This document shows, in pieces, positions 1 to 6,391 of a stretch of DNA of 8,462 nt. The DNA is from CBDCWA01 sp046048295 (GTDB lineage: Bacteria > Pseudomonadota > Alphaproteobacteria > Rhizobiales > Hyphomicrobiaceae). The notes beneath the pieces are model-generated. The model was not told the DNA's origin. It ran no database searches and was given only the letters and a program-made list of their open reading frames with translations. Position 1 is the first letter of the stretch, and each line of letters opens with the position of its first letter. The stretch is from contig JBJOGJ010000175.1 in the NCBI GenBank assembly GCA_046048295.1, positions 1-8,462 of the forward strand, in the 5' to 3' direction. The position numbers were made by a program, and so were the translations under genes.

Positions 1-122
1 TCGAAATAGATCGGCTCGGTTTTGAGGCCCTCACAGACGATCAGTAGGCGAGGGTAGGGAGGCCTCTTGCCCTGCTTGCGCTTTAGGCCCTTGAGGGATT
101 TCTGGCGACGATGCTTAGCCAT
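1..122 (-). CDS. rloB: RloB-family protein, N-terminal part (cut by window edge)
   Basis: Only the first 40 codons are present; the gene continues beyond base 1. The peptide begins MAKHRRQKSLKGLKRK, a strongly basic start, then PYPRLLIVCEG-LKTEPIYF. The hydrophobic strand followed by C-E-G-x-K-T-E-P-x-Y-F (residues 30-40) is the hallmark of the RloB/AbiLii family (the RloB-like Pfam family), whose core is thought to be Toprim-like, with the Glu of the EG pair as a candidate metal ligand. The start ATG (122-120) lies inside the end of the upstream ATPase gene; the two overlap by 8 bases (ATGGCTAA), so translation is probably coupled. A separate ribosome binding site is weak. In known systems RloB is the presumed effector paired with an AAA ATPase. 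The family call rests on this motif plus the partner; the remainder of the protein cannot be seen, so integrity is unknown. Confidence 0.85.
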   Translation of the reverse strand, partial: MAKHRRQKSLKGLKRKQGKRPPYPRLLIVCEGLKTEPIYF

Positions 123-1392
123 TCGCCGCCGAACGCTTAAGGAGATGTGATCCGAGGATCGGCAATCCACCATACCGGCCGGTCAGATACCCACGCTCCA
201 GCGCTTCACCTTTACGCGGCGAAAATTCTGCAAGTGGAATCAGGATAGAGGCCTGATCCACGTTCTTTTCGATTAGCCAGACTTGATCGCGGCGAAGCAG
301 GCGCTGATCGAGCAGGCTGGTATCGTGGGTCGTGAAGATCAGCTGGGCACCGTGCTGATTGATTTCGGGGTTCTGGAAGCTTTCGACAATCTGGCGCAAG
401 AGCAGGGGATGCAGGCTGCCGTCAAGCTCGTCGATAACGAGCAGCTTGCCATGACGCATGATGTCGAGGAGCGGACCTGCCAGCGCAAAGAGCTTCTGAG
501 TTCCCTGCGACTCGTCCTCCCATCGGAACTCGGCGCGGATGGTGGGAGACTCGTGCTCGAAGCGCGGCTCAAAACCGTCAAGTTCCAAGGGATCTTCGAC
601 ACGCGCTTCGCCTGTGGCAAGATCAATCCGGAAAGCGCGCCGGTTGAACTTGCGTGTCACGGCCTTGATGCCAGCGATACCCGTGTCGGCCGCTCCGAGC
701 ATGGACAGCACTGAGCTGCGCCCTTCCTCCTCGCGAATCATCGTCGTGGTATAATCGGGCGTCAGATTTGCGCCATTGGGGAAGACGACGAAGCGCTCCG
801 TGAACCAGCGATGTAGCGGGAGGAGTTGCTCGTTGTTGAGCTGGATGGCGGTCGACAGAAAGAGAGCGTTATGCCGCGTGGCTTCCTGCCAGACCTTTTT
901 CTGCCCTGAAAAGTAAGAGCCGAACTCGTAGATGTCATCATCGCCCTTCACGTCATAGCGACGATCAAACCATGTCTGAGGCCGCTGGGTCTTATAGACA
1001 AGCAGCCATTCGGCGAGGATGCGTTCCGAGGTCATCTCGAAGCCGTACTGATAGCGAACTTCATCAAGTAGAATTGTGGCTTCGAAAAGCGCCGGTTGGC
1101 CGGTTGTTTCCTCGCTAAGGCGGAAAGGCTGTACGTTGAAGGTCTGTTCGGGTTTGAGGCGTGGCGACTCCACGATCACGGCCTGCATGTATTGCAGCGC
1201 TCGCACGAGGTTGGATTTGCCGCTAGCATTGGCGCCATAGATGACGGCGCCGGTGAGCGCACGTGGCAGGGACGGCCACCCCGTCGTGAGGGTGTTGGTC
1301 TCGATCAGGTCGGCATCCGATGACGCAAGAAGCGAGAGCGTGGTCTCGCCAGCGAAGGACCGGAAGTTACGGAATTGGAACTCTAGCAGCAT
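115..1392 (-). CDS. AAA/ABC-type ATPase, RloA/AbiLi-like (COG1106), predicted phage-defence sensor
   Basis: A 425-residue ATPase of the SMC/ABC-like AAA group used in many anti-phage systems. It opens with the typical strand MLLEFQFRNFRSF. Walker A GANASGKS is at residues 53-60. A signature-like segment, ESQGTQKLFAL, lies at 294-304. Walker B LLVIDELD (317-324) is followed directly by a D-loop-like GSLHP, and the switch histidine is in TTHD (354-357). The C-terminal Y-L-x-G-R-Y-G-x-x-P-x-L motif (402-413) is common in COG1106 proteins. Length is normal and no frame break is seen. The start has only a weak GGTG ahead of it, but the N-terminal motif fits this ATG. It overlaps the following RloB gene by 8 bases, which gives the RloAB/AbiL arrangement. 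Known members are abortive-infection or phage-resistance genes; activity here is inferred. The gene looks less GC-rich than ubiB next to it, consistent with horizontal gain. Confidence 0.88.
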   Translation of the reverse strand: MLLEFQFRNFRSFAGETTLSLLASSDADLIETNTLTTGWPSLPRALTGAVIYGANASGKSNLVRALQYMQAVIVESPRLKPEQTFNVQPFRLSEETTGQPALFEATILLDEVRYQYGFEMTSERILAEWLLVYKTQRPQTWFDRRYDVKGDDDIYEFGSYFSGQKKVWQEATRHNALFLSTAIQLNNEQLLPLHRWFTERFVVFPNGANLTPDYTTTMIREEEGRSSVLSMLGAADTGIAGIKAVTRKFNRRAFRIDLATGEARVEDPLELDGFEPRFEHESPTIRAEFRWEDESQGTQKLFALAGPLLDIMRHGKLLVIDELDGSLHPLLLRQIVESFQNPEINQHGAQLIFTTHDTSLLDQRLLRRDQVWLIEKNVDQASILIPLAEFSPRKGEALERGYLTGRYGGLPILGSHLLKRSAANG

Positions 1393-1417
1393 ACGATCAC
1401 CATTTTAAGTTCTTGTA

Positions 1418-1434
1418 TTGCAGGCATACTGCAA
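1418..1434. promoter_or_regulatory. 17-bp palindrome upstream of the ATPase gene, possible operator
   Basis: TTGCAG and CTGCAA form a perfect 6-bp inverted repeat separated by GCATA, 26 bases upstream of the ATPase start codon. It lies just downstream, on the minus strand, of an AATAAT hexamer (complement of 1443-1448) that could be a -10 element, although no convincing -35 is present. The position would suit a repressor or activator site for the defence operon. No regulator gene is visible nearby, so this is a sequence observation with an inferred role. Confidence 0.35.
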
Positions 1435-1474
1435 AAAGTCCAATTATTTCGTTGTCGGCTACCAAAATATGCAT

Positions 1475-1513
1475 AGCGGCCATGTCCGCCGCTTGATGGC
1501 CTTAGAAGCCATC
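1475..1513. other. Two back-to-back short hairpins between ubiB and the ATPase gene
   Basis: AGCGGC (1475-1480) pairs with GCCGCT (1488-1493) across a 7-base loop. GATGGC (1495-1500) pairs with GCCATC (1508-1513) across another 7-base loop. Each stem is 6 bp and they are one base apart. A third small hairpin, CGCAAC/GTTGCG, lies at 1549-1566. None is followed by a T-run, so a standard intrinsic terminator cannot be claimed. They may slow transcription leaving ubiB or structure the leader of the ATPase mRNA. The rest of 1393-1671 shows no clear gene. Confidence 0.3.
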
Positions 1514-1671
1514 CCTTCGGTGAGCCGGAAGCGAGCACGAACGTGATGCGCAACCGATGCGTTGCGTCACCTTCTGGTAGTAGAGCGTGAAATCAGGCTC
1601 GCGCCGGGATCGGTTCATCCTCAACCACCCGCCTGTCCGCTTCCTCCGGCAACTCGGACTTGCCGCGCGCC

Positions 1672-3279
1672 TTAGCGGCCGAACAGCATCGCCGCGGCAA
1701 TCGCGGCGAGGGACATCGCGCCGAGCCAGAGGGCGATGCGGCCGGAGCGGGACTGGCGCGCTTCCTCCGCCGCGATGCGGCGGACGGTTTCCTCGTCGAG
1801 GCGGAAACCGTCCTTGGCCATGCCGGCCAGCGCCACCGTCGCCGTCTCCGCGTGGGCCAATACGCGCGGCACCTCGGCCAGCACCTTGGCCATCACCTCG
1901 GCGCTGTCGCCTGCGTCCTTGAGGCGGCCGGCAAGGCCGTAGTTCGACTCGATCCACTCGTTGGCGATCGGCTCGGCGGCGGTCCACATGTTGAGCTCGG
2001 GGTCGAGCGAGCGGGCGACGCCTTCGACGATGACCATCGACTTCTGGAGCATGATGAGCTCGGGCCGGGTCTCCATGTCGAAGACCTCGGTGTAGGCGAA
2101 GAGCTGGCCGAGGAGGTCGCCCATGGAAATCTCGTCGGCCTTGAGGCCGTGGATCGGCTCGCCGATGGCGCGCATGGCCTGGGCGAACACCTCGACGGTG
2201 TGGGTCGCGGGGACATAGCCCGCCTCGATGTGGATGGCGGCGGCGCGGCGGTAATCGCGGGTGATGAGGCCGTAGAGGATCTCGGCGAGGAAGCGGCGCT
2301 CCTTGCGGCCGAGGCGGCCCATGATGCCGAAGTCGACGGCGACGATGGCGCCTTCGCGGTCGATGAACAGGTTGCCCTGGTGCATGTCGGCGTGGAAGAA
2401 GCCGTCGCGCATGGCGTGGCGGAGGAAGGCGCGCAGGACGGCGAGGCCGTAGGCGCGGAGGTCGTGGCCCAGCTCTGCGAGCTTGCGGCGGTCGGAGAGC
2501 GGGGTGCCGTCGATCCACTCGATGGTCATGACGCGCTGCGACGTGCGGCGCCAGTCGACCTCGGGCACGCGGAAGCGCGGCTCGCCGGGCCTGGTGTCGT
2601 CCTTGATGTTGTCGGCCATCTCGGAGATGGCGGCGGCCTCGAGGCGGAGGTCCATCTCGATGTCGGTGGTGCGCTTCAGGGTGTCGACCACGGCGACGGG
2701 GCGGAGGCGGCGGGAGGGCGGATGGAAGCGCTCGATGAGGGTGGCGGCGTAGTAGTAGCTGTCGAGGTCGCGGCGGAAGCGGCGCTCGACGCCGGGGCGG
2801 AGGATCTTGACCGCGACGTCCTGCTCGGTGCCGTCGTCGCGGCGGATGCGGGCCTTGTGGACCTGGGCGATGGAGGCCGCCGCGACGGGGGGGCCGAAGG
2901 CGATGAAGTGGTCCTCTAGGCGGCCGCCAAGGGATTCCTCGACGGCCTTGCGGGCCTCGGCCATGGGGAACGGGGGCAGCTTGTCCTGCAGGCCGGAAAG
3001 CTCCGCCGACAGGTCCTGGCCGATCAGGTCGGCGCGGGTGGCGAGGAACTGGCCGAGCTTGATGTAGCTCGGGCCCAGCGCGACGAGGGCGTTGGCGAGG
3101 CCGCGCTGCTCCTTGGTGCGGAAGGGGGCGGAGAGCAGGCGCAAGGGGACGGTCGCCGCACGGGCCAGATGGAGGGCCAGCGGCACCTTCATGCCCTTCG
3201 GCACGAGGTCGACGCCATAGCGGGCCAGCACGATGCCGGCACGGGCGAGGCGATAGATGTTTGCGAGGGCAGTGGCCAT
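1672..3279 (-). CDS. ubiB: UbiB, ABC1/ADCK-family atypical kinase/ATPase for ubiquinone biosynthesis
   Basis: A 535-residue UbiB/ADCK protein, needed for ubiquinone synthesis and thought to act as an ATPase that helps handle lipid intermediates at the membrane. Family motifs occur in order: KxGQ as KLGQ (residues 74-77), the Ala-rich nucleotide loop AAAS (133-136), the VAVK lysine (155-158), the catalytic-loop segment HADMHQGN (296-303) and the metal-binding DFG (316-318) followed by IMGRL. The C-terminus (about 515-534) is a hydrophobic segment rich in Ala and Leu, a likely membrane anchor. Length is in the normal range and all key residues are present. It follows ubiE on the same strand after 83 bases, so one transcript is likely. 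A GGAG lies 11 bases upstream of the ATG, a long but usable spacing. The gene is very GC-rich, which produces long spurious open frames on the other strand. Confidence 0.96.
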   Translation of the reverse strand: MATALANIYRLARAGIVLARYGVDLVPKGMKVPLALHLARAATVPLRLLSAPFRTKEQRGLANALVALGPSYIKLGQFLATRADLIGQDLSAELSGLQDKLPPFPMAEARKAVEESLGGRLEDHFIAFGPPVAAASIAQVHKARIRRDDGTEQDVAVKILRPGVERRFRRDLDSYYYAATLIERFHPPSRRLRPVAVVDTLKRTTDIEMDLRLEAAAISEMADNIKDDTRPGEPRFRVPEVDWRRTSQRVMTIEWIDGTPLSDRRKLAELGHDLRAYGLAVLRAFLRHAMRDGFFHADMHQGNLFIDREGAIVAVDFGIMGRLGRKERRFLAEILYGLITRDYRRAAAIHIEAGYVPATHTVEVFAQAMRAIGEPIHGLKADEISMGDLLGQLFAYTEVFDMETRPELIMLQKSMVIVEGVARSLDPELNMWTAAEPIANEWIESNYGLAGRLKDAGDSAEVMAKVLAEVPRVLAHAETATVALAGMAKDGFRLDEETVRRIAAEEARQSRSGRIALWLGAMSLAAIAAAMLFGR

Positions 3280-3362
3280 CGCTTCGGGTGCTCCGTCAGA
3301 TACTTATCCGCGAGGGGGCGGCGGGTGCATAGTGCCAGGAAGTTCTTAACCGAGGCCGATAC

Positions 3363-4163
3363 TCAGATCCGCCAGCCGGAGTGGATCGCGGCAATGCCGC
3401 CGGTCATGTTGCGGTAGGCGACGCGCTCGAAGCCGGCGGCGCGGATCATGGCGGCGAATGCCTCCTGGTTCGGGAAGCGGCGGATGCTCTCGACGAGGTA
3501 CTGGTAGGGCTCGGCGGAGCCGGCTGCGAGCTCGCCGAGGCGGGGGATGACGTTGAAGGAGTGGAGGTCGTAGAGCCGGTCGAGCAGGGGAACCTGGCAC
3601 TGGGAGAACTCCAGGCAGAGGAAGCGGCCGCCGGGCTTCAGGACGCGGTAGGCCTCCGCCAGGGCGCGGTCGATGTGGGTGACGTTGCGGATGCCGAAGG
3701 CGATGGTGTAGGCGTCGAAGGTTGCATCGGCAAACGGGAGGGACTCGGCGTTGGCCTCGACGACGGTGGCCTGGGCGGCGTGTCCGGACCTGGCGATGCG
3801 GCGGCGGCCGACCTCCAGCATCTCGGGGCTGATGTCGGCGAGCGTGACGCGGCAGGCGGGGCCGCCGCGATCGAGATAGCGCAGCGCGATGTCGCCGGTG
3901 CCGCCAGCGACGTCGAGAAGGTGGAACGGGGCCTGGCCGCGGGGGGGATTGAGCTGCGAGATGAGCTCGGCCTTCCAGAGCCGATGGACGCCGGCGGACA
4001 TCAGGTCGTTCATCAAGTCGTAGCGCTCGGCGACTGACTGGAAAACGTCGTTCACCAAGCCTTGGCGGGCGTCCTCAGGCACCTCGCGAAAGCCGAACGA
4101 GGCCGTGCCGGGGGCAGATCGGGGGGCTGCGTCGGAGTCCGTGGATTTGGCTTTGTCGTTCAT
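3363..4163 (-). CDS. ubiE: UbiE, ubiquinone/menaquinone C-methyltransferase
   Basis: A 266-residue class I SAM-dependent methyltransferase that C-methylates the benzoquinol (and, where present, demethylmenaquinol) ring. The UbiE family signature Y-D-x-M-N-x-x-M-S-x-x-x-H-x-x-W is at residues 48-63. The SAM-binding motif LLDVAGGTGD is at 82-91, and AFGIRNV is at 155-161. The second signature, RVLKPGGRF followed by LCLEFS, spans 173-187. The C-terminus ends in the typical MTGGIAAIHSGW pattern. The first 22 residues are a poorly conserved polar extension. TGAGA just upstream of the ATG could serve as the ribosome binding site. It leads a probable ubiE-ubiB operon and is transcribed away from the GlcG-family gene, with 100 bases between the two start codons. 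The usual conserved residues are intact. Confidence 0.97.
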   Translation of the reverse strand: MNDKAKSTDSDAAPRSAPGTASFGFREVPEDARQGLVNDVFQSVAERYDLMNDLMSAGVHRLWKAELISQLNPPRGQAPFHLLDVAGGTGDIALRYLDRGGPACRVTLADISPEMLEVGRRRIARSGHAAQATVVEANAESLPFADATFDAYTIAFGIRNVTHIDRALAEAYRVLKPGGRFLCLEFSQCQVPLLDRLYDLHSFNVIPRLGELAAGSAEPYQYLVESIRRFPNQEAFAAMIRAAGFERVAYRNMTGGIAAIHSGWRI

Positions 4164-4196
4164 GATCTCAGGTTAGCGGCGCTGGCTTCGATTGGC

Positions 4197-4202
4197 TATA
4201 AG
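4197..4202 (+). promoter_or_regulatory. Possible -10 element for the GlcG-mutM-hydratase transcript
   Basis: TATAAG (5 of 6 to the TATAAT consensus) lies 61 bases before the GlcG-family start codon in the 100-base gap between divergent genes. The hexamer 18 bases upstream, TTAGCG (4173-4178), matches a -35 poorly. This is a plausible but weak sigma-70-type promoter call. Confidence 0.3.
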
Positions 4203-4263
4203 TCGGCAGACGCATCCCGCATCTATCTCGCCGGACACTTAAGGAACAGCTTCGGAGGACCCA

Positions 4264-4689
4264 ATGCAGCTCGAAGTCGCAAGAAAAATCGTCGATGCAG
4301 CGATGGCCAAGGCCAGACAACTCAACCTGAAACCGATGGCGTTCTGCGTCCTCGACGCGCGGGCGGCCATCCGGCTGATGGTTGCGGAGGACGGCGCGAG
4401 CCAGCAGCGTGCGGAAATCGCATTCGGCAAGACCAACGGCGCCATCGCCTTCGGCATGGGCAGCCGCGGCCTGGCGAAGAGGGTCGCGATGGTGCCGGAG
4501 TTCATGCCGACCGCCGCGCTTGCCATACGGGGGCCGCTCATTGCTGTTGCAGGGGCGGTGCTCATCAAGGATGGCAGCGGCAACGTGCTCGGCGCAATCG
4601 GTGCCTCTGGCGATGCGGCAGACAACGACGAGGCGTGCTGCCTCGCCGGGATCGAGGCTGCCGGGCTCATTTCGCAGGTGGGAGACTAG
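4264..4689 (+). CDS. GlcG/HbpS-family (haem-degrading/haem-binding domain) protein
   Basis: A 141-residue single-domain protein of the GlcG/HbpS family (COG3193). The family pattern is visible: a helical N-terminus MQLEVARKIVDAAMAKA; VLDARAAIRLM (29-39), in the place of the usual ALVDxxG strand; K56 with an Ala-rich helix; PLIAVAGAVLIKDG (91-104); the diagnostic GAIGASG (110-116); and DNDEACC (120-126), which resembles the usual D-x-E-C-A helix. Characterised relatives bind haem or cobalamin or sit in glycolate operons, but many have no known role, so no substrate is assigned. No signal peptide is seen, so a cytoplasmic protein is likely. GGAGG sits 6 bases before the ATG, a strong ribosome binding site. 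Its TAG stop touches the mutM ATG with no spacer, indicating one transcript and likely coupled translation. It is not part of the usual rhizobial mutM neighbourhood as I know it, so it is probably a lineage-specific addition. Confidence 0.85.
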   Translation: MQLEVARKIVDAAMAKARQLNLKPMAFCVLDARAAIRLMVAEDGASQQRAEIAFGKTNGAIAFGMGSRGLAKRVAMVPEFMPTAALAIRGPLIAVAGAVLIKDGSGNVLGAIGASGDAADNDEACCLAGIEAAGLISQVGD

Positions 4690-5574
4690 ATGCCGGAATT
4701 GCCAGAGGTCGAGACGGTCCGCGCAGGTCTCGAGCCCGCGTTTGCCGGCTCGACGATCGTGACGGTCGAGCAGCGGCGGGCCGACCTCAGGTTCCCGCTA
4801 CCGAAGGGATTCGCCGAAAGGCTCGCAGGACGCGAGGTCGAAGGGCTCGGAAGGCGGGCCAAGTACCTGACCGTCAGGCTTTCGGGCGGCGAGGTCCTGG
4901 TCATGCACCTCGGCATGAGCGGGCGGTTCACGATCGCCATGCCGGACGCAGCGACTGGCAGCCCCGGCAGCTTCGTGCACAGCACGGGCGGGGATCCAGC
5001 GCACGATCACATCGTCTTCCACCTCTCCAACGGTGCGACGGTGACGTACAACGACCCGCGGCGGTTCGGTTTCATGGACCTGGTCGCGCAGTCGGAGTTC
5101 GAAAGTCACAAGCTGTTCGCCGCGCTCGGCCCGGAACCGCTCGGAAACAGCTTCAACGATAGCCACCTGGCGGAGCGGGCACAGGGAAAGCGCACACCGC
5201 TGAAGTCGTTCCTGCTCGATCAAAGCGTCGTCGCGGGCCTCGGCAACATATATGTCTCGGAGGCGCTCTACCGGGCCGGCCTCTCACCGCGGAGGAAGGC
5301 CGGCTGCCTCGCGTTGCGGAGCAGCAAACCCACGGAGCGATGCACGCGACTGGTGGCGGCCATTCGGGCAGTTCTCACTGAAGCGATTGCCGCAGGTGGC
5401 TCCACGCTGCGCGATTATCGCCATGCGGACGGGGCACTTGGCTACTTCCAGCATGCATTTCGCGTGTATGGGCGGGAAGGTGGCGCTTGCCTCACAAGCG
5501 GTTGTCAGGGCATTGTGCAGCGCAGCGTACAGGCAGGGCGGTCGACGTTCCATTGTCCAGCCTGTCAACGATGA
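4690..5574 (+). CDS. mutM: MutM/Fpg, formamidopyrimidine (8-oxoguanine) DNA glycosylase
   Basis: A 294-residue Fpg/Nei glycosylase that removes 8-oxoguanine and ring-opened purines and cleaves the abasic site. It starts MPELPEVETV: Pro2 becomes the catalytic N-terminal amine and Glu3 the general acid. Lys58 in GRRAKYL is the conserved lysine. MHLGMSGRF (72-80) and NDPRRFGF (121-128) are DNA-contact or structural motifs. The helix-two-turn-helix region carries GLGNIYVSEALYRAGLSP (183-200). The C-terminal zinc finger has Cys267, Cys272, Cys289 and Cys292, with QAGRSTFHCPAC carrying the conserved Arg284. All catalytic and zinc residues are present, so it should be active. The start follows the upstream TAG directly, with GGGAG about 7 bases ahead of the ATG. 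It is followed after 25 bases by the enoyl-CoA hydratase on the same strand. Confidence 0.97.
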   Translation: MPELPEVETVRAGLEPAFAGSTIVTVEQRRADLRFPLPKGFAERLAGREVEGLGRRAKYLTVRLSGGEVLVMHLGMSGRFTIAMPDAATGSPGSFVHSTGGDPAHDHIVFHLSNGATVTYNDPRRFGFMDLVAQSEFESHKLFAALGPEPLGNSFNDSHLAERAQGKRTPLKSFLLDQSVVAGLGNIYVSEALYRAGLSPRRKAGCLALRSSKPTERCTRLVAAIRAVLTEAIAAGGSTLRDYRHADGALGYFQHAFRVYGREGGACLTSGCQGIVQRSVQAGRSTFHCPACQR

Positions 5575-5599
5575 ACCCGCACAGGAAGGACGATGCGCC

Positions 5600-6373
5600 A
5601 TGGCCCACGAAACCATAATCGCCAAGACCGAAGGCAAGGTCGGCGTCATCACACTGAACCGGCCGGATGCGCTCAACGCCCTGAACAACCAGCTCATCGG
5701 CGAACTCAACGAGGTCGTGGACGCCTGGGAACGGGACGATGCGATCGGTTGCATCATCATTACGGGATCTGAAAAGGCTTTCGCTGCGGGGGCCGATATC
5801 AAGGAGATGCAGTCCAAGTCCTACATGGATGTCTACAAGGAGGACTTCATCTCGAGCTGGGAGCGCATCACGCGTTGCCGCAAGCCGGTCATCGCGGCGG
5901 TTTCCGGCTTCGCACTCGGCGGCGGCTGCGAGCTGGCGATGATGTGCGACTTCATCATCGCTTCCGACACCGCAAAGTTCGGCCAACCTGAGATCAAGCT
6001 CGGCATCATGCCCGGCGCCGGCGGCACGCAGCGTCTGACGCGCTTCGTCGGCAAGTCGAAGGCCATGGAGATGTGCCTGACCGGCCGGATGATCGATGCT
6101 GCCGAAGCCGAACGATCGGGCCTCGTTTCACGAGTCGTGCCGGCTGCCGACCTGATGGCCGAGGCAATGAAAGCGGCCAGCGCCATCGCGTCGATGTCGA
6201 TGCCCGCCGTCATGATGACGAAAGAGACCATCAACAGGGCCTATGAGACCACCCTCAGCGAAGGCATCCGCTTCGAGCGGCGCGTGTTCCATGCGATGTT
6301 CGCTACCGAGGACCAGAAGGAAGGCATGGCGGCATTCGCCGAAAAGCGAAAGGCCAACTTCAAGAACGGCTGA
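5600..6373 (+). CDS. Enoyl-CoA hydratase, crotonase family
   Basis: A 257-residue crotonase-fold enzyme predicted to hydrate trans-2-enoyl-CoA in fatty-acid beta-oxidation. The oxyanion-hole segment KAFAAGADIKEM is at residues 59-70. GFALGGGCELAMMCD (103-117) supplies the second backbone amide and catalytic Glu111. QPEIKLGIMPGAGG (129-142) carries the second catalytic Glu131. Both acids required for hydratase chemistry are therefore present, which argues against an isomerase-only or decarboxylase homologue. The C-terminus FAEKRKANFKNG is typical. An in-frame extension back to 5252 exists, but it reads through mutM coding sequence; the ATG at 5600 gives the normal family length and has AGGAAGGA (5583-5590) about 9 bases before it. 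It probably shares a transcript with mutM. Rhizobial orthologues in this location are often labelled fadB1 or fadB1x, but the physiological acyl-CoA is not determined. Confidence 0.95.
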   Translation: MAHETIIAKTEGKVGVITLNRPDALNALNNQLIGELNEVVDAWERDDAIGCIIITGSEKAFAAGADIKEMQSKSYMDVYKEDFISSWERITRCRKPVIAAVSGFALGGGCELAMMCDFIIASDTAKFGQPEIKLGIMPGAGGTQRLTRFVGKSKAMEMCLTGRMIDAAEAERSGLVSRVVPAADLMAEAMKAASAIASMSMPAVMMTKETINRAYETTLSEGIRFERRVFHAMFATEDQKEGMAAFAEKRKANFKNG

Positions 6374-6391
6374 AGCCGAAGAGTTCAGCCG
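6367..6391. terminator. Inverted repeat spanning both convergent stop codons, possible bidirectional terminator
   Basis: CGGCTGAA (6367-6374) and TTCAGCCG (6384-6391) form a perfect 8-bp stem with a 9-base loop. The left arm contains the TGA of the enoyl-CoA hydratase and the right arm contains the TGA (reverse strand) of the convergent membrane-protein gene. Only 11 bases separate the two genes, so a shared hairpin for both directions is economical. There is no T-run on either side, so the terminator call is moderate. Confidence 0.45.

Noticed and set aside
1502..2518. A 338-codon minus-strand frame rich in Arg and Pro over ubiB
   Set aside because: Arg/Pro/His-rich composition is typical of an out-of-frame reading of GC-rich DNA, and it overlaps ubiB almost entirely.
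1660..2919. A 419-codon open frame on the plus strand antisense to ubiB
   Set aside because: It is a mirror of the GC-rich ubiB gene; the product is a low-complexity Gly/Ala/Val/Asp-rich string with no domain, while ubiB has all family motifs.
3381..5162. Plus-strand frames opposite ubiE (3381-4037) and running across ubiE, the GlcG-family gene and mutM (4062-5162)
   Set aside because: Both are out-of-frame or antisense readings of well-identified genes and show no conserved motifs.
5252..5599. N-terminal extension of the enoyl-CoA hydratase
   Set aside because: It lies in mutM coding sequence in another frame; the start at 5600 has a ribosome binding site and gives the normal length of 257 residues.
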